Part shown: positions 1-8,372 of the stretch, piece after piece | Numbering within the stretch: position 1 is the first letter of the stretch | Layout: every line of letters begins with the position of its first letter | The notes under the pieces: generated by a model | Seen by the model: only the letters and a program-made list of their open reading frames with translations | What the model was told of the DNA's origin: nothing | The model's database searches: none | Translations under genes and position numbers: made by a program | Origin: an uncultured Lachnospiraceae bacterium | GTDB lineage: Bacteria; Bacillota; Clostridia; Lachnospirales; Lachnospiraceae | Direction: 5' to 3' | NCBI GenBank assembly: GCA_910588825.1 | Contig: CAJURF010000004.1 | Span: forward strand, 1 to 64,000 | DNA: 64,000 nt

Positions 1-60
1 AGAATAAGTCTATAGCCTGTTTTGATTGGCTATACACTTATTATACGAGGAGGTAAATCT

Positions 61-297
61 ATGAAAATTTTAACAATAAACTAATTGCATGTATTGCCGC
101 TTTATGCGTATTTACATCAGGTATATCAGTCCTACCGGCGGAAGCTGTAGAAGCGGCGGTAAAACAAGTGAATGCTCCAGGTGAAGCGGTGCGAGATGGA
201 AAGTACATCTACTACGCGTATGAAATGCACAGTATACGTATGGGAATTATGCCCTATGACACCAAAAAGAAAAAGACAGTACGTACCCCAGCAGCTC
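61..297 (+). pseudogene. Remnant of a secreted protein with frameshifted signal peptide
   Basis: A strong ribosome binding site (GAGGAGG) precedes the ATG at 61, but that frame stops after seven codons. One extra A in the AAAA run just after the start would restore a classical signal peptide (basic start, hydrophobic IACIAALCVFTSGIS core, alanine-rich end) continuing into a frame that reads DGKYIYYAYEMHS and GIMPYDTKKKK. That pattern resembles one blade of the DUF5050-like repeat surface proteins of Clostridia. Similarity fades after about 290, and what follows is not recognisable. So this is the 5' stub of a secreted protein that has lost both its frame and its 3' part. Family assignment is inference from the blade-like motif. 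Confidence 0.5.
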
Positions 298-381
298 ATT
301 TAACCGGAACTATCTTGACAGCTTTTACAGTGTTTCACCTGTTAAGCTTCCTAGATTCCAGCAGAATAAGCTGGGACGAGA

Positions 382-440
382 GTTCCCTGACACACCATTT
401 CGCAGATACTCAAACACTGCGAATCGGTGTATCAGGGAAC
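382..440. repeat. Long imperfect palindrome downstream of uvrB
   Basis: Two 24-base arms (382-405 and 417-440) are inverted copies with three mismatches and an 11-base loop, starting GTTCCCTGA and ending TCAGGGAAC. It lies 30-90 bases past the uvrB stop. No T-run follows on the minus strand, so it is not a textbook terminator, although it could end or protect the uvrB transcript. Part of one arm plus the loop (ACACCATTTCG-AGATA-T-AAACAC) recurs at 3501-3528 beyond the chemoreceptor stop, which suggests a dispersed palindromic repeat. Confidence 0.6.
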
Positions 441-469
441 TTTCTTCTGTCAGACTTCAGTATATCACT

Positions 470-2470
470 TTAGCCATCTAATTCTTCCAAATTCTTCTTT
501 AATTCTACCATCTTATCCCTCAACTCAGCAGCCGCCTCAAAATTCAGCTCCGCTGCTGCTATTTTCATCTGTTTTTCCACTTTAGCAATCAATTTTTTCA
601 ATTCTTTCTCACTCATAGATTCGGGATCTTTCATCAGTGCGTCTTCTGTCTCTGCCACAGATTTTGATACACTGATCAGATCTCGTACAGCCTTTTGAAT
701 GGTTTTCGGTGTAATGCCATGCTCTTTATTGTAGGCTTCCTGTAGAGCTCTCCTGCGCTTTGTCTCCTCTATGGCCATGCGCATGGAATCTGTGATAATA
801 TCTGCATACATAATTACATGTCCTTCTGCATTCCGCGCCGCTCGTCCGATTGTCTGAATCAGGGATGTCTCAGAACGCAGGAATCCTTCTTTATCTGCAT
901 CCAGAATGGCAACCAGAGTGATCTCCGGTATGTCCAGCCCTTCTCTCAGCAGATTGATCCCAACCAGCACATCAAATACATTCAGCCTCATATCACGGAT
1001 AATCTCTGTACGTTCCAGGGTATCAATATCGGAATGGAGATATTTTACGCGGATTCCCACGTCTTTCATATAATCGGTTAAATCCTCAGCCATCCTTTTG
1101 GTGAGAGTGGTGATTAACACCTTATTCCCCTTTTCTGTCTCTTTATTGACCTCTCCGATTAAATCGTCAATCTGCCCTTCCACAGGACGTACTTCTACTT
1201 TCGGGTCCAGGAGGCCTGTAGGACGGATAATCTGTTCTGCACGCATCAACTCATGTTCCGCCTCATAATCCCCCGGTGTGGCTGACACAAACAAAGCCTG
1301 GTCAATTTTACTCTCAAATTCTTCAAAATTCAGAGGACGATTATCCTTGGCCGACGGCAGACGGAAGCCGTAATCCACCAATGTCTGCTTTCTGGACTGG
1401 TCGCCCGCATACATGCCCCGCACCTGAGGCACTGTTTTATGAGATTCATCAATGATAAGAAGAAAGTCATCGGAGAAATAATCCATCAGCGTATACGGAG
1501 CCTGCCCTGGCGCCAGACCAGATAAATGACGGGAATAATTCTCAATACCGGAACAAAAGCCCGTCTCTTTCATCATTTCCACATCAAAATTTGTCCTCTC
1601 TGCAATCCTCTGGGCCTCGATTAACTTGTCCTCCCCTTTAAAATATTCCACCTGAATTTTCATTTCTGCTTCAATATCTTCTGCCGCCCGCAGAATCTGC
1701 TCCATGGGAACCACATAATGAGATGCCGGGAAAACAGCAATATGATTCAGGTCTCTTTTGCATTCACCCGTCAGTGTATCTACCTCTGTGATTCTCTCGA
1801 TCTCATCCCCAAAAAACTCCACTCTCACCGCCGACTCGGAATAATCTGCCGGGAAAATCTCCAGCACATCTCCTCTCACACGAAATGTCCCCCTGTGAAA
1901 ATCCATCTCATTTCGGGAATACTGAATATCAATCAGCTGGCGGACCACGTCATCCCGCTCTTTCTCCATCCCCGGACGCAGGGAAATCATCATATTCTGA
2001 TAATCATTGGGGCTTCCGATTCCATAAATGCAGGAGACACTGGATATAATGATTACATCCCGCCGCTCACTCAGAGCCGCCGTGGCTGAGAGACGCAGTT
2101 TATCAATCTCATCATTGACAGCAGAGTCTTTTGCAATATAGGTATCGCTGGACGGCACATATGCTTCCGGCTGGTAATAATCATAATAGGACACAAAATA
2201 CTCCACCGCGTTCTCAGGGAAAAACTCCTTGAACTCCCCGTACAGCTGGGCCGCCAGGGTTTTATTGTGCGCAAGTACCAATGTGGGTTTTTGCAGCTGC
2301 TGGATCACATTGGCCATGGTAAACGTCTTCCCGGAGCCGGTAACCCCCAGTAAAGTCTGGAATTGATTGCCTTCCCGGAACCCTTTTACCAAGGCATCGA
2401 TGGCCTGGGGCTGGTCGCCTGTGGGCTGGTAATTACTGTGTAATTTAAAGATACTTTGTGCACCCTGCAC
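470..2470 (-). CDS. uvrB: Excinuclease ABC subunit B
   Basis: DNA damage recognition and helicase-like subunit of the UvrABC nucleotide excision repair complex: it receives damaged DNA from UvrA, verifies the lesion and recruits UvrC for incision. The protein opens with the family signature FKLHSNYQPTGDQPQAI, then a Walker A motif GVTGSGKT at about residues 42-49, a DESHKTVPQ box, the helicase motif region with QTIGRAARN, and the C-terminal UVR motif (EAAAELRDKMVELKKNL) that contacts UvrC. Length about 666 aa is normal. A GTG at 2479 overlaps the GGAGGTG Shine-Dalgarno sequence itself, so the next in-frame GTG (2470), eight bases after GGAGG, is preferred. It is transcribed alone, with a candidate SOS-type promoter 180 bases upstream. 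uvrA and uvrC are not in the window. Confidence 0.96.
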   Translation of the reverse strand: MQGAQSIFKLHSNYQPTGDQPQAIDALVKGFREGNQFQTLLGVTGSGKTFTMANVIQQLQKPTLVLAHNKTLAAQLYGEFKEFFPENAVEYFVSYYDYYQPEAYVPSSDTYIAKDSAVNDEIDKLRLSATAALSERRDVIIISSVSCIYGIGSPNDYQNMMISLRPGMEKERDDVVRQLIDIQYSRNEMDFHRGTFRVRGDVLEIFPADYSESAVRVEFFGDEIERITEVDTLTGECKRDLNHIAVFPASHYVVPMEQILRAAEDIEAEMKIQVEYFKGEDKLIEAQRIAERTNFDVEMMKETGFCSGIENYSRHLSGLAPGQAPYTLMDYFSDDFLLIIDESHKTVPQVRGMYAGDQSRKQTLVDYGFRLPSAKDNRPLNFEEFESKIDQALFVSATPGDYEAEHELMRAEQIIRPTGLLDPKVEVRPVEGQIDDLIGEVNKETEKGNKVLITTLTKRMAEDLTDYMKDVGIRVKYLHSDIDTLERTEIIRDMRLNVFDVLVGINLLREGLDIPEITLVAILDADKEGFLRSETSLIQTIGRAARNAEGHVIMYADIITDSMRMAIEETKRRRALQEAYNKEHGITPKTIQKAVRDLISVSKSVAETEDALMKDPESMSEKELKKLIAKVEKQMKIAAAELNFEAAAELRDKMVELKKNLEELDG

Positions 2471-2650
2471 AAAAATCACCTCCGAATCTCATAATCAAAA
2501 AAATCGCCTATAAGGCTGGCATTCGTCGCGGCACGTCCTCTGTTCTGCCCCAGATTGGCCCCACGACGAATCCGGGTCACCTGTATGCTGTTTTCTGCCT
2601 GTTCAGCATCCTGTAAAATTATATGGAATAAACAGCAGAATTTAATTTTC

Positions 2651-2699
2651 AGTATAACATACCCTGGTTCCCGTGTCCATCCTCAGCAAACATCTGTTC
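2651..2699 (-). promoter_or_regulatory. Candidate uvrB promoter with LexA-like box
   Basis: Reading the minus strand, TGGACA (2674-2679) and TATACT (2651-2656) are separated by 17 bases. Just upstream, 2688-2699 reads GAACAGATGTTT, one mismatch from the Gram-positive LexA core GAAC-N4-GTTC. uvrB is a classical SOS gene, so the pairing makes sense. The leader would be about 180 bases, which is long, and contains a short inverted repeat (ATTCGTCG/CGACGAAT, about 2520-2573). Confidence 0.4.
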
Positions 2700-2857
2700 T
2701 TTTTTTCATTTTGCCTGCTCCAGATACGATTCTGTGTCAATGTGATATGATAGTATGTGGTTGTACACTTGTTGGATGTCTCGCCGCTATAGCGAAGCAA
2801 AAAAATGAGCTTTTCGAAGTCTTAGACGCAGACTATAGTTTTCTAACCGTAAGTCGT

Positions 2858-3083
2858 CTATCTCATTGTTATCTTCCCCCGTATCTCTGCTTCTTTAATC
2901 AGTTGGTTATAATCCCGGATTGTTTTTTCCCGAGTTTTATATGCCAGCTGTTTTTCTTTATCCCGGCTGATAACCTGCAGATGCTCCTAAGCGCTTTCAA
3001 TATATGGATTCTTCTGTGCCAGCATGTCAAATTCCGCCTTCCTTTCAGCGCTAATAAATCTTCTGGCCGGCCACAGCCGTCAC
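2858..3083 (-). pseudogene. Rpn-family (PD-(D/E)XK) nuclease/transposase C-terminal remnant
   Basis: One minus frame reads FISAERKAEFDMLAQKNP, then YIESA, an amber stop (2987-2989), and EHLQVISRDKEKQLAY followed by KTREKTIRDYNQLIKEAEIRG. This is the charged helical tail typical of Rpn recombination-promoting nucleases (annotated as PD-(D/E)XK family transposases) that are abundant in Lachnospiraceae. The catalytic N-terminal domain is absent and the tail carries a stop where family members have an aromatic residue. Clearly non-functional. Family call rests on motif recall. Confidence 0.55.
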
Positions 3084-3139
3084 TCATTGCCCAAGCACCC
3101 AGTGTTTTCCATAAACCTGTTCAAAAGGATCGCCGCCTC

Positions 3140-3280
3140 CTAAGACCACGTACAAACAAAAAATATTGGTGCTGATAAACGTCCAATCCAATGCGCCCAA
3201 ACAGCATATTGGAAATAAACTGACCAATATGGTCAATAAGCATAGCTGCTAATGCTATTATTTTTAAAAAAATTGCTCAT
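3140..3280 (-). pseudogene. TraX-like membrane protein N-terminal fragment
   Basis: Starting from an ATG at 3280 and allowing a one-base slip in the T7 run, the minus strand reads KIIALAAMLIDHIGQF and, after a second frame change, HWIGRLSAPIFFVC before a stop at 3140-3142. LDHIG...GRLSxPIF is the hallmark start of TraX-family acyltransferase-like membrane proteins. Only the first transmembrane region survives, with two frame breaks. Together with the Rpn tail directly downstream this makes 2850-3280 a stretch of decayed accessory DNA between uvrB and the chemoreceptor. Confidence 0.5.
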
Positions 3281-3434
3281 AATAATTTTAAAATCCGTTT
3301 CTCTTAAATCTTATATATGTAATATTTATTAGTCAAGTCTATTTTGGATGACAGGCTGCTCTGGCCCGGTGTTTCACCATGATATAGACTACAGACCAAC
3401 TGAACGGAAACGGATAATTCTTTTACCAGAGAAA

Positions 3435-3463
3435 TAAAAAAGAGGGAGACTTTTTCGTCTCCC
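3435..3463 (-). terminator. Rho-independent terminator of the chemoreceptor gene
   Basis: GGGAGAC, a six-base loop and GTCTCCC form a perfect 7-bp stem (3444-3463). On the minus strand it is followed by TCTTTTTTATTT. It lies about 80 bases past the stop of the chemoreceptor gene, the only minus-strand gene ending here. Confidence 0.8.
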
Positions 3464-3500
3464 AAAAACCAAATCAGCTGAAACTAAAAAACAACAGTTA

Positions 3501-3528
3501 GTACACCATTTCGTAGATATTTAAACAC
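3501..3528. repeat. Partial second copy of the 382-440 palindrome
   Basis: The 28 bases beginning GTACACCATTTCGTAGATA match the left arm and loop of the element at 382-440 with a few substitutions. The right arm is not preserved. As with the first copy it sits immediately 3' of a minus-strand gene. Confidence 0.4.
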
Positions 3529-3543
3529 GCTCTAGAACTGCCC

Positions 3544-5211
3544 CTATCTCAGACGGAAAGAACCCAGAAGCTGCTTGAGCAGGCTGGCCTGTGAGGACAG
3601 CTGTTCGCTGGCAGCTGCGCTTTCCTGGCTGGTGGCAGAGTTTGTCTGGACCACAGAGGAAATCTGGTCGACTCCGCTGCTCACCTGAATAATGGCATCC
3701 ATCTGGCTGCTCACAGCTTCCACCACATCTGTCATCATTGCAGTCACATTGCCGGCAGCTTCACTGGTACGCCCCAGAGACTCTGTAACCCTTTCCACCG
3801 CCTCACCGCCTTCGTTGACAGCGTTAATGGAATCATCGATAAGCTCCTTAGTTGCCTTCGCCGCCTCGTCGGATTTATTTGCCAGGTTTCTGACTTCATC
3901 GGCCACAACAGCAAACCCTTTACCGGCATTTCCGGCCCTGGCAGCCTCTACTGCAGCATTCAGCGCCAGAATATTCGTCTGGAAAGCGATGTTTTCGATG
4001 GTGTCAATAATTTTTCCGATCTTCTCTGAAGAAGTAGTGATCCGCTCCGTGGCCACATTCAGCTCCTTCACATGCTCAATGCTGGTATTGAGATGGCCGC
4101 CGGCCTGCTCCACAAAATGTCCGGCTTCCTCAGCCGCGGCAGCTGTCTTTTTCGCATTCTCAGAAATTTCAGCAATTGTGGCCGCCAATTCCTCTACTGT
4201 GCTGGCCTGTTGAGTGGCACCCTGTGACAGAGCCTGGGCGCCGCTGGACACCTGGTCAGCTCCGGCAGCTACCTGGTCGGCGCTGTTTTCTATCTGTCCC
4301 AAAGCCCCGTTCAGCTTTCCTTCAATGCCATCCAGAGCCCCTTTGATGGCTTCAAAGTCGCCCACATATTCCTCTCTTGCATTGCTGGTCAAATCACCAT
4401 CGGCAATAGCTCCCAGAATTTCCGAGATCTCGCCAATATAAGTCCGCAGCCTCATCACGGTATCCTCAAAGGCCCGGCCCAGCTCACCGATCTCATCATC
4501 CGAATGGACAGCCACCTTGAGCTCCTCACCTTTGGCCAGCCCAAGCTCACCCCGCTGCAGACGCTGGGCTGCCTCTGTGATCTCACCCAGTGGAACTGAC
4601 ACTCTCTTTTTCAGATACCGGGACAGAATCAGGATACACACAATGACAGCAATCAGTGCCGCCACAAAAGACAGACCAATCACATAAGCCGCGCTGCGGA
4701 CTGTTGATGCCGATGAAACAGCGGCTGAAATCAAACCATTCACTTTTCCGTCTTCATCACGGATAGGCACATAGGAACAAATGTGTTTCACCCCTAAAAT
4801 GTCAGCTGTGCCCACGTATGACTGTTCCTGTCTGAGTATAATATCAGACATCTCATCAGACAGACTGGTGCCCACGGCACGCTGGCCGTCTTGATATATG
4901 GTGGTATAAGTACGGGTGCCCCCCTCAAAAACCGAAAACTCCATCTCCATGTGGCTTTTCAGCTTATCCAGCACTTCCATCTCATCCTCATCATCGGACA
5001 TACGGCCAATCTCATAGGCCAGCATGTTGGTGCCATCCACACACCGCTGCTCCAGGGATTTCATAATAAGAGAGTAGAACATGAAAACACAGACAGCCAC
5101 TACCAAAAACATAGAAGCCATCAGCATAAGTATCACAAGATTACCGACTTTCCAGCCAATCCGCTTCCGCTTCACTCTCTCATCCATTTTAGAACTATAA
5201 CTTTCTTTCAC
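3544..5211 (-). CDS. Methyl-accepting chemotaxis protein
   Basis: Transmembrane chemoreceptor that passes ligand binding to a CheA/CheW array. Order: short basic N-terminus, TM1 (about residues 20-45, VGNLVILMLMASMFLVVAVC), an extracellular sensor of roughly 120 residues resembling a single-Cache/PAS-like domain (VFEGGTRTYTTIYQDGQRAVGT), TM2 (about 170-195), a HAMP linker, and a long coiled coil with the signalling tip NIAFQTNILALNAAVEAARA. An ATG at 5226 has no ribosome binding site. The sequence ATGGAGGAAACAGGAGTG instead places GGAGG eight bases before a GTG at 5211, so I chose that start (555 aa). Monocistronic with its own terminator. No che or flagellar genes are nearby, so its ligand cannot be guessed. 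Confidence 0.9.
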   Translation of the reverse strand: MKESYSSKMDERVKRKRIGWKVGNLVILMLMASMFLVVAVCVFMFYSLIMKSLEQRCVDGTNMLAYEIGRMSDDEDEMEVLDKLKSHMEMEFSVFEGGTRTYTTIYQDGQRAVGTSLSDEMSDIILRQEQSYVGTADILGVKHICSYVPIRDEDGKVNGLISAAVSSASTVRSAAYVIGLSFVAALIAVIVCILILSRYLKKRVSVPLGEITEAAQRLQRGELGLAKGEELKVAVHSDDEIGELGRAFEDTVMRLRTYIGEISEILGAIADGDLTSNAREEYVGDFEAIKGALDGIEGKLNGALGQIENSADQVAAGADQVSSGAQALSQGATQQASTVEELAATIAEISENAKKTAAAAEEAGHFVEQAGGHLNTSIEHVKELNVATERITTSSEKIGKIIDTIENIAFQTNILALNAAVEAARAGNAGKGFAVVADEVRNLANKSDEAAKATKELIDDSINAVNEGGEAVERVTESLGRTSEAAGNVTAMMTDVVEAVSSQMDAIIQVSSGVDQISSVVQTNSATSQESAAASEQLSSQASLLKQLLGSFRLR

Positions 5212-5341
5212 TCCTGTTTCCTCCATTTTACTATCAATACAGAAAAACTGCCTATTTTATATACTATACCATAACTCTGTTACTTTTTCCAATATGTTTT
5301 CTCAAATTACCAGTTTTTCCAGTTCTAAAAGAGTTAAAAAC

Positions 5342-6385
5342 TTACAGCTTCACCGCGTCTCCCCGCTCACTGACCAGCCGGCAGCCGGCGCATTGCGCTC
5401 TCCTGGCCAGACTCTCCATGCTTTCCCCATCTTCCTCTCTGGTCCCGATCTTATTATCATAGAGTTCATACTGCCTGCGTTTTTCCATGGGAGACAGGTT
5501 CGGCATCACCACATTGGCACCTGCCATAAACCCTTTCTCCCGCCCTGTGGGGTCTAGAGTTCCCAGTGCCGTTGTGGCCGGAAGCAGTACAGTCGGGAGC
5601 ATAATGCGTATCACGGAAAGGAGAAACAGTGTCAGCTCTATACTTCCTGCCTTTTCGTCTCCATATTTTGTATCGTGATGAGGGATAAACGGACCGATGC
5701 CTGCCATCTGGGGCTGCAGCTCCTGGAGAAAAACAAGGTCTTTTGCCAGATGAGCCAGAGTCTGGCCAGGCGCGCCCACCATAAAGCCCGCCCCCACTTG
5801 ATAGCCCAGTTCTTTTAAATCGTAAAGGCACTGCTTACGCCTTTTCAGGCTCATCCCCGCAGGATGTAAAGAACGGTACAGTGTTTCATCTGCCGTCTCG
5901 TGGCGGAGCAGATACCTGTCTGCGCCTGCTTCCCGGAACAGGCGATAACTCTCAAAGGATTTCTCTCCTATAGACAAGGTCACCGCACAGTCTGGAAATT
6001 CTCCCTTTATTCTGCGGATAATTTCCGCTGCTTTCTCATCTGCGAACCAGGGGTCCTCCCCTCCCTGCAGCACAAATGTACGGTGGCCCATCTCATAACC
6101 CATATGGCAGCATTTTAAAATTTCTTCTTCTGTGAGGCGGTATCTGCCTGCATTTCGGTTACCATTTCTAATTCCGCAGTAATAACAATTATTTTTGCAA
6201 TAATTGGTAAACTCGATGAGACCTCTGGTGAAAATTTTCCTTCCATAATAGTAGTCTCTGATTCTCACCGCCTCCTGTGCCAGACGACTGGAAATCTCCT
6301 GATTCTCCCAGCCCTCAAGCAGTGTCAGGTACTCTGCGCCGGATAATTTATGATTTTCCAAAAATTTATCTATAATAAGTTCCAA
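5342..6385 (-). CDS. hydE: [FeFe] hydrogenase H-cluster radical SAM maturase HydE
   Basis: Radical SAM enzyme that, with HydF and HydG, builds the diiron subcluster of [FeFe] hydrogenase. The CxxxCxxC cluster motif is in NYCKNNCYYCGIRNGN (about residues 61-75), followed by the BioB/HydE-type barrel with FVLQGGEDPWF and GFMVGAPGQT, and the C-terminal segment NVVMPNLSPMEKRRQYELYDNK characteristic of HydE rather than biotin synthase. Length (347 aa) is typical. Start is a TTG preceded by a weak GGGTGA. hydF, hydG and the hydrogenase are elsewhere. BioB is the main alternative, but biotin genes are absent and the C-terminus fits HydE. Confidence 0.85.
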   Translation of the reverse strand: MELIIDKFLENHKLSGAEYLTLLEGWENQEISSRLAQEAVRIRDYYYGRKIFTRGLIEFTNYCKNNCYYCGIRNGNRNAGRYRLTEEEILKCCHMGYEMGHRTFVLQGGEDPWFADEKAAEIIRRIKGEFPDCAVTLSIGEKSFESYRLFREAGADRYLLRHETADETLYRSLHPAGMSLKRRKQCLYDLKELGYQVGAGFMVGAPGQTLAHLAKDLVFLQELQPQMAGIGPFIPHHDTKYGDEKAGSIELTLFLLSVIRIMLPTVLLPATTALGTLDPTGREKGFMAGANVVMPNLSPMEKRRQYELYDNKIGTREEDGESMESLARRAQCAGCRLVSERGDAVKL

Positions 6386-6504
6386 TATTTTTCACCCGCT
6401 TTTGATACTACAAGAAAGAATCCGGCTCTGCCGGATTCCCCGCGCCGGAGCGCGGCTGCGCCAGCAACCGTCTTCCTTAGCGCGCAGTGCGATCCCTCGG
6501 AGGG

Positions 6505-6547
6505 TTTTTATCGTATAGGGAACGAAGTTTCCTATACGATAAAAAAA
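6505..6547 (-). terminator. Strong bidirectional-type terminator after rpmF
   Basis: ATCGTATAGGGAAC and GTTTCCTATACGAT pair around a 3-base loop, flanked by TTTTT on one side and AAAAAAA on the other, so the hairpin has a T-run in both orientations. It lies about 55 bases beyond the rpmF stop and would also insulate hydE. A second small hairpin (AATCCGG/CCGGATT, about 6419-6437) is closer to hydE. Confidence 0.8.
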
Positions 6548-6602
6548 TAGAGTGGAAAAATCCTGCAAAAAACGGACTTCCCACTCATGCCCTAAGCATT
6601 AA

Positions 6603-6782
6603 TCAATCAGCAGAGATAATCTCTCTTTTATTGTAGCTTCCACAAGCCTTGCACACTCTGTGCGGCATGGACAGCGCACCGCATTTGCTGCATTTTACCA
6701 GATTCGGCACTGACATTTTCCAGTTTGCTCTTCTCTTATCTCTTCTGGACTTGGATGATTTATTCTTTGGACAGATTGACAT
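6603..6782 (-). CDS. rpmF: 50S ribosomal protein L32
   Basis: Small protein of the large ribosomal subunit, 59 aa. The sequence begins MSICPKNKSSKSRRDKRRAN and contains the zinc-ribbon CSKCG...CKACGSYN of the C+ paralogue. A perfect AAGGAGG lies seven bases before the ATG at 6782; a longer upstream reading of the frame has no ribosome binding site. It follows the DUF177 gene by four bases, the conserved yceD-rpmF pair of bacteria. Confidence 0.97.
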   Translation of the reverse strand: MSICPKNKSSKSRRDKRRANWKMSVPNLVKCSKCGALSMPHRVCKACGSYNKREIISAD

Positions 6783-6786
6783 GGGT

Positions 6787-7308
6787 TTATTCCTCCTTAA
6801 ATTTACTAAATATATCACTAATAGCTGCCATACGCGGATCCAGACTCTGTTTCTCACAATCACAGTTGTGATAGTTCAAATTCGTCCCGCACCGGCTGCA
6901 GATTCCTTTACAGTCTTCTCTGCACAAAACCCGCAGGGGCCATTGAACCAACAACTCGTTGTGGATCATCCGATCCACATCCAGCTCTGTTCCCGTGATC
7001 AAACTATACTCATCCAACCCCTGTTCTGTTTCCATTTTCTTCATATCCACTTCTCTGGAAATGGACACCGAAAATGTTCTCCCCACTTCCTCCAGACATC
7101 TCCCGCACGGAATCATAGCGGATACCTGGCAGCGCGCTTCTATATGAAGCACCCGGCCGCTCATATGAGTGATATCTACAGTAACCGGACTTTTCTCAGA
7201 CAATACAAAACGTTCTGCCCCTGCCTCCACTGTATCCAACTCCAGCGGAATCTCCCGGTGCAGAACTTGTCCATCCTGCGATAGAACATCAATTAATTGA
7301 ATGTGCAT
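6787..7308 (-). CDS. DUF177 (YceD) family protein
   Basis: YceD-family protein of 173 aa, conserved next to rpmF and linked in the literature to 23S rRNA or ribosome assembly; the biochemical role is not settled. Visible features are the CGRCLEEV motif in the middle and a cysteine-rich CREDCKGICSRCGTNLN segment near the C-terminus, which may bind a metal. AAGGAG precedes the ATG. It is co-transcribed with rpmF from a consensus promoter located within the 3' end of the upstream kinase gene. Confidence 0.88.
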   Translation of the reverse strand: MHIQLIDVLSQDGQVLHREIPLELDTVEAGAERFVLSEKSPVTVDITHMSGRVLHIEARCQVSAMIPCGRCLEEVGRTFSVSISREVDMKKMETEQGLDEYSLITGTELDVDRMIHNELLVQWPLRVLCREDCKGICSRCGTNLNYHNCDCEKQSLDPRMAAISDIFSKFKEE

Positions 7309-7318
7309 AATTCTCTCC

Positions 7319-7388
7319 TTGAGTGTGTCTCAAACACGCTCTCATCCTATACTCAAAAAATTATACCCTCCATCCATTCATTTGTCAA
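7319..7388 (-). promoter_or_regulatory. Consensus promoter and leader hairpin for yceD-rpmF
   Basis: On the minus strand TTGACA (7383-7388) and TATAAT (7360-7365) are spaced by exactly 17 bases, a perfect sigma-A promoter that overlaps the end of the kinase gene. The short leader holds a stem GAGCGTGT/ACACACTC (about 7319-7343) directly in front of the AAGGAG ribosome binding site, a place where structure could tune translation of this ribosomal operon. Confidence 0.8.
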
Positions 7389-8353
7389 CCGGAATTTAAG
7401 TCAATTATCACCTTAGTCCCCTCACCCGGCTGAGACTCTATGGAAATGTTATGGGACAGTCCTTTCAGGATTCGCCTGCACAGATACAGTCCAATACCTG
7501 TAGCGTGTACATTTCTGCGGCCATTATATCCGGTAAACCCTTTTTCCCAGATGCGGGGCAGGTCCTGCGGGGCAATTCCAATGCCGGTATCCTGGACCAC
7601 CAGTGTCTTTTCTGCCTGCATATAAATGGAAATACTGCCCTCCCTTGTATATTTCAAAGCATTGGACAGCAGCTGTCCTATGACAAACACCAGCCATTTT
7701 TCATCAGAAACCACTTCACAGTCCAGCTTCCCCAGTTCCAGCTTTATTTTTTTCAAAACAAACAGGGATGCGTAATTTCTCACCGCCTGTCTCACCACAT
7801 CCTCCACAGAAAGCTTCTGAAAAACATAATCAGTCCCGCTGTCTCCCAGTTTCAGATAAGTGAGGGCCATTTCCACATACTGTTCTGTCTTAAAAAGTTC
7901 TGCCTGAAGTTTTTGGCTTCTGCCGGTATCCTGTTCCTGGAGCATGAGACGCATGGCCGCAATAGGTGTTTTCACCTGATGCATCCACAGTGTGAAATAA
8001 TCAATCGTCTCCTTTCTCTCCTGTCTGATAGCCATCTGAAAGTCTTCCCGTTCCTCCCATACTCTTTCCAGCAATTCTATATAATCCCTTTCCTCCAGAC
8101 TGCGCGGCCTGGGAAATTCATAGATTCTCCCCGCCGCCTCCCTGCGCATCCGAAGCATATTCTCATGCCGCCTTCGATATCCGCTAAAATCAACAGCCAT
8201 CACCGCCGCTCCTGCCGCCAGACAGAGCACCCAGCCATAGAGAAATGGTTCCCAGGAAACCCCGTACAGCCCATAAACCGCCGCCATAATCAGACTGCAC
8301 AGTCCCGAGAAAAACAGCGGCTTCCTTTTGTCTTTCACATAGGACAGCCCCAT
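7385..8353 (-). CDS. BceS-like sensor histidine kinase
   Basis: Membrane kinase of the intramembrane-sensing type found with peptide antibiotic detoxification modules in Firmicutes. Two closely spaced N-terminal helices (about residues 12-60 in total) with almost no extracellular loop, then the phospho-acceptor histidine in FTLWMHQVKTPIAAM (His125), and an HATPase domain with DTGIGI and HATGIGLYLCRRI. Its gene overlaps or abuts the response regulator just upstream. A TTG at 8380 would add nine residues; I prefer the ATG at 8353 with AAGGA upstream because kinases of this group begin shortly before the SYVKDKRK segment. A bacitracin-type permease (BceAB) does not follow, but the ABC module upstream is on the same strand. 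Confidence 0.85.
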   Translation of the reverse strand: MGLSYVKDKRKPLFFSGLCSLIMAAVYGLYGVSWEPFLYGWVLCLAAGAAVMAVDFSGYRRRHENMLRMRREAAGRIYEFPRPRSLEERDYIELLERVWEEREDFQMAIRQERKETIDYFTLWMHQVKTPIAAMRLMLQEQDTGRSQKLQAELFKTEQYVEMALTYLKLGDSGTDYVFQKLSVEDVVRQAVRNYASLFVLKKIKLELGKLDCEVVSDEKWLVFVIGQLLSNALKYTREGSISIYMQAEKTLVVQDTGIGIAPQDLPRIWEKGFTGYNGRRNVHATGIGLYLCRRILKGLSHNISIESQPGEGTKVIIDLNSG

Positions 8354-8372
8354 ATGATTGGTTAATTCCTTC

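Noticed and set aside
2555..3175. 206-codon plus-strand open frame
   Set aside because: No ribosome binding site, odd composition rich in Cys, Phe and Pro, and it lies opposite the TraX and Rpn fragments.
7451..8365. 304-codon plus-strand open frame
   Set aside because: Antisense to the BceS-like kinase with clear catalytic motifs.
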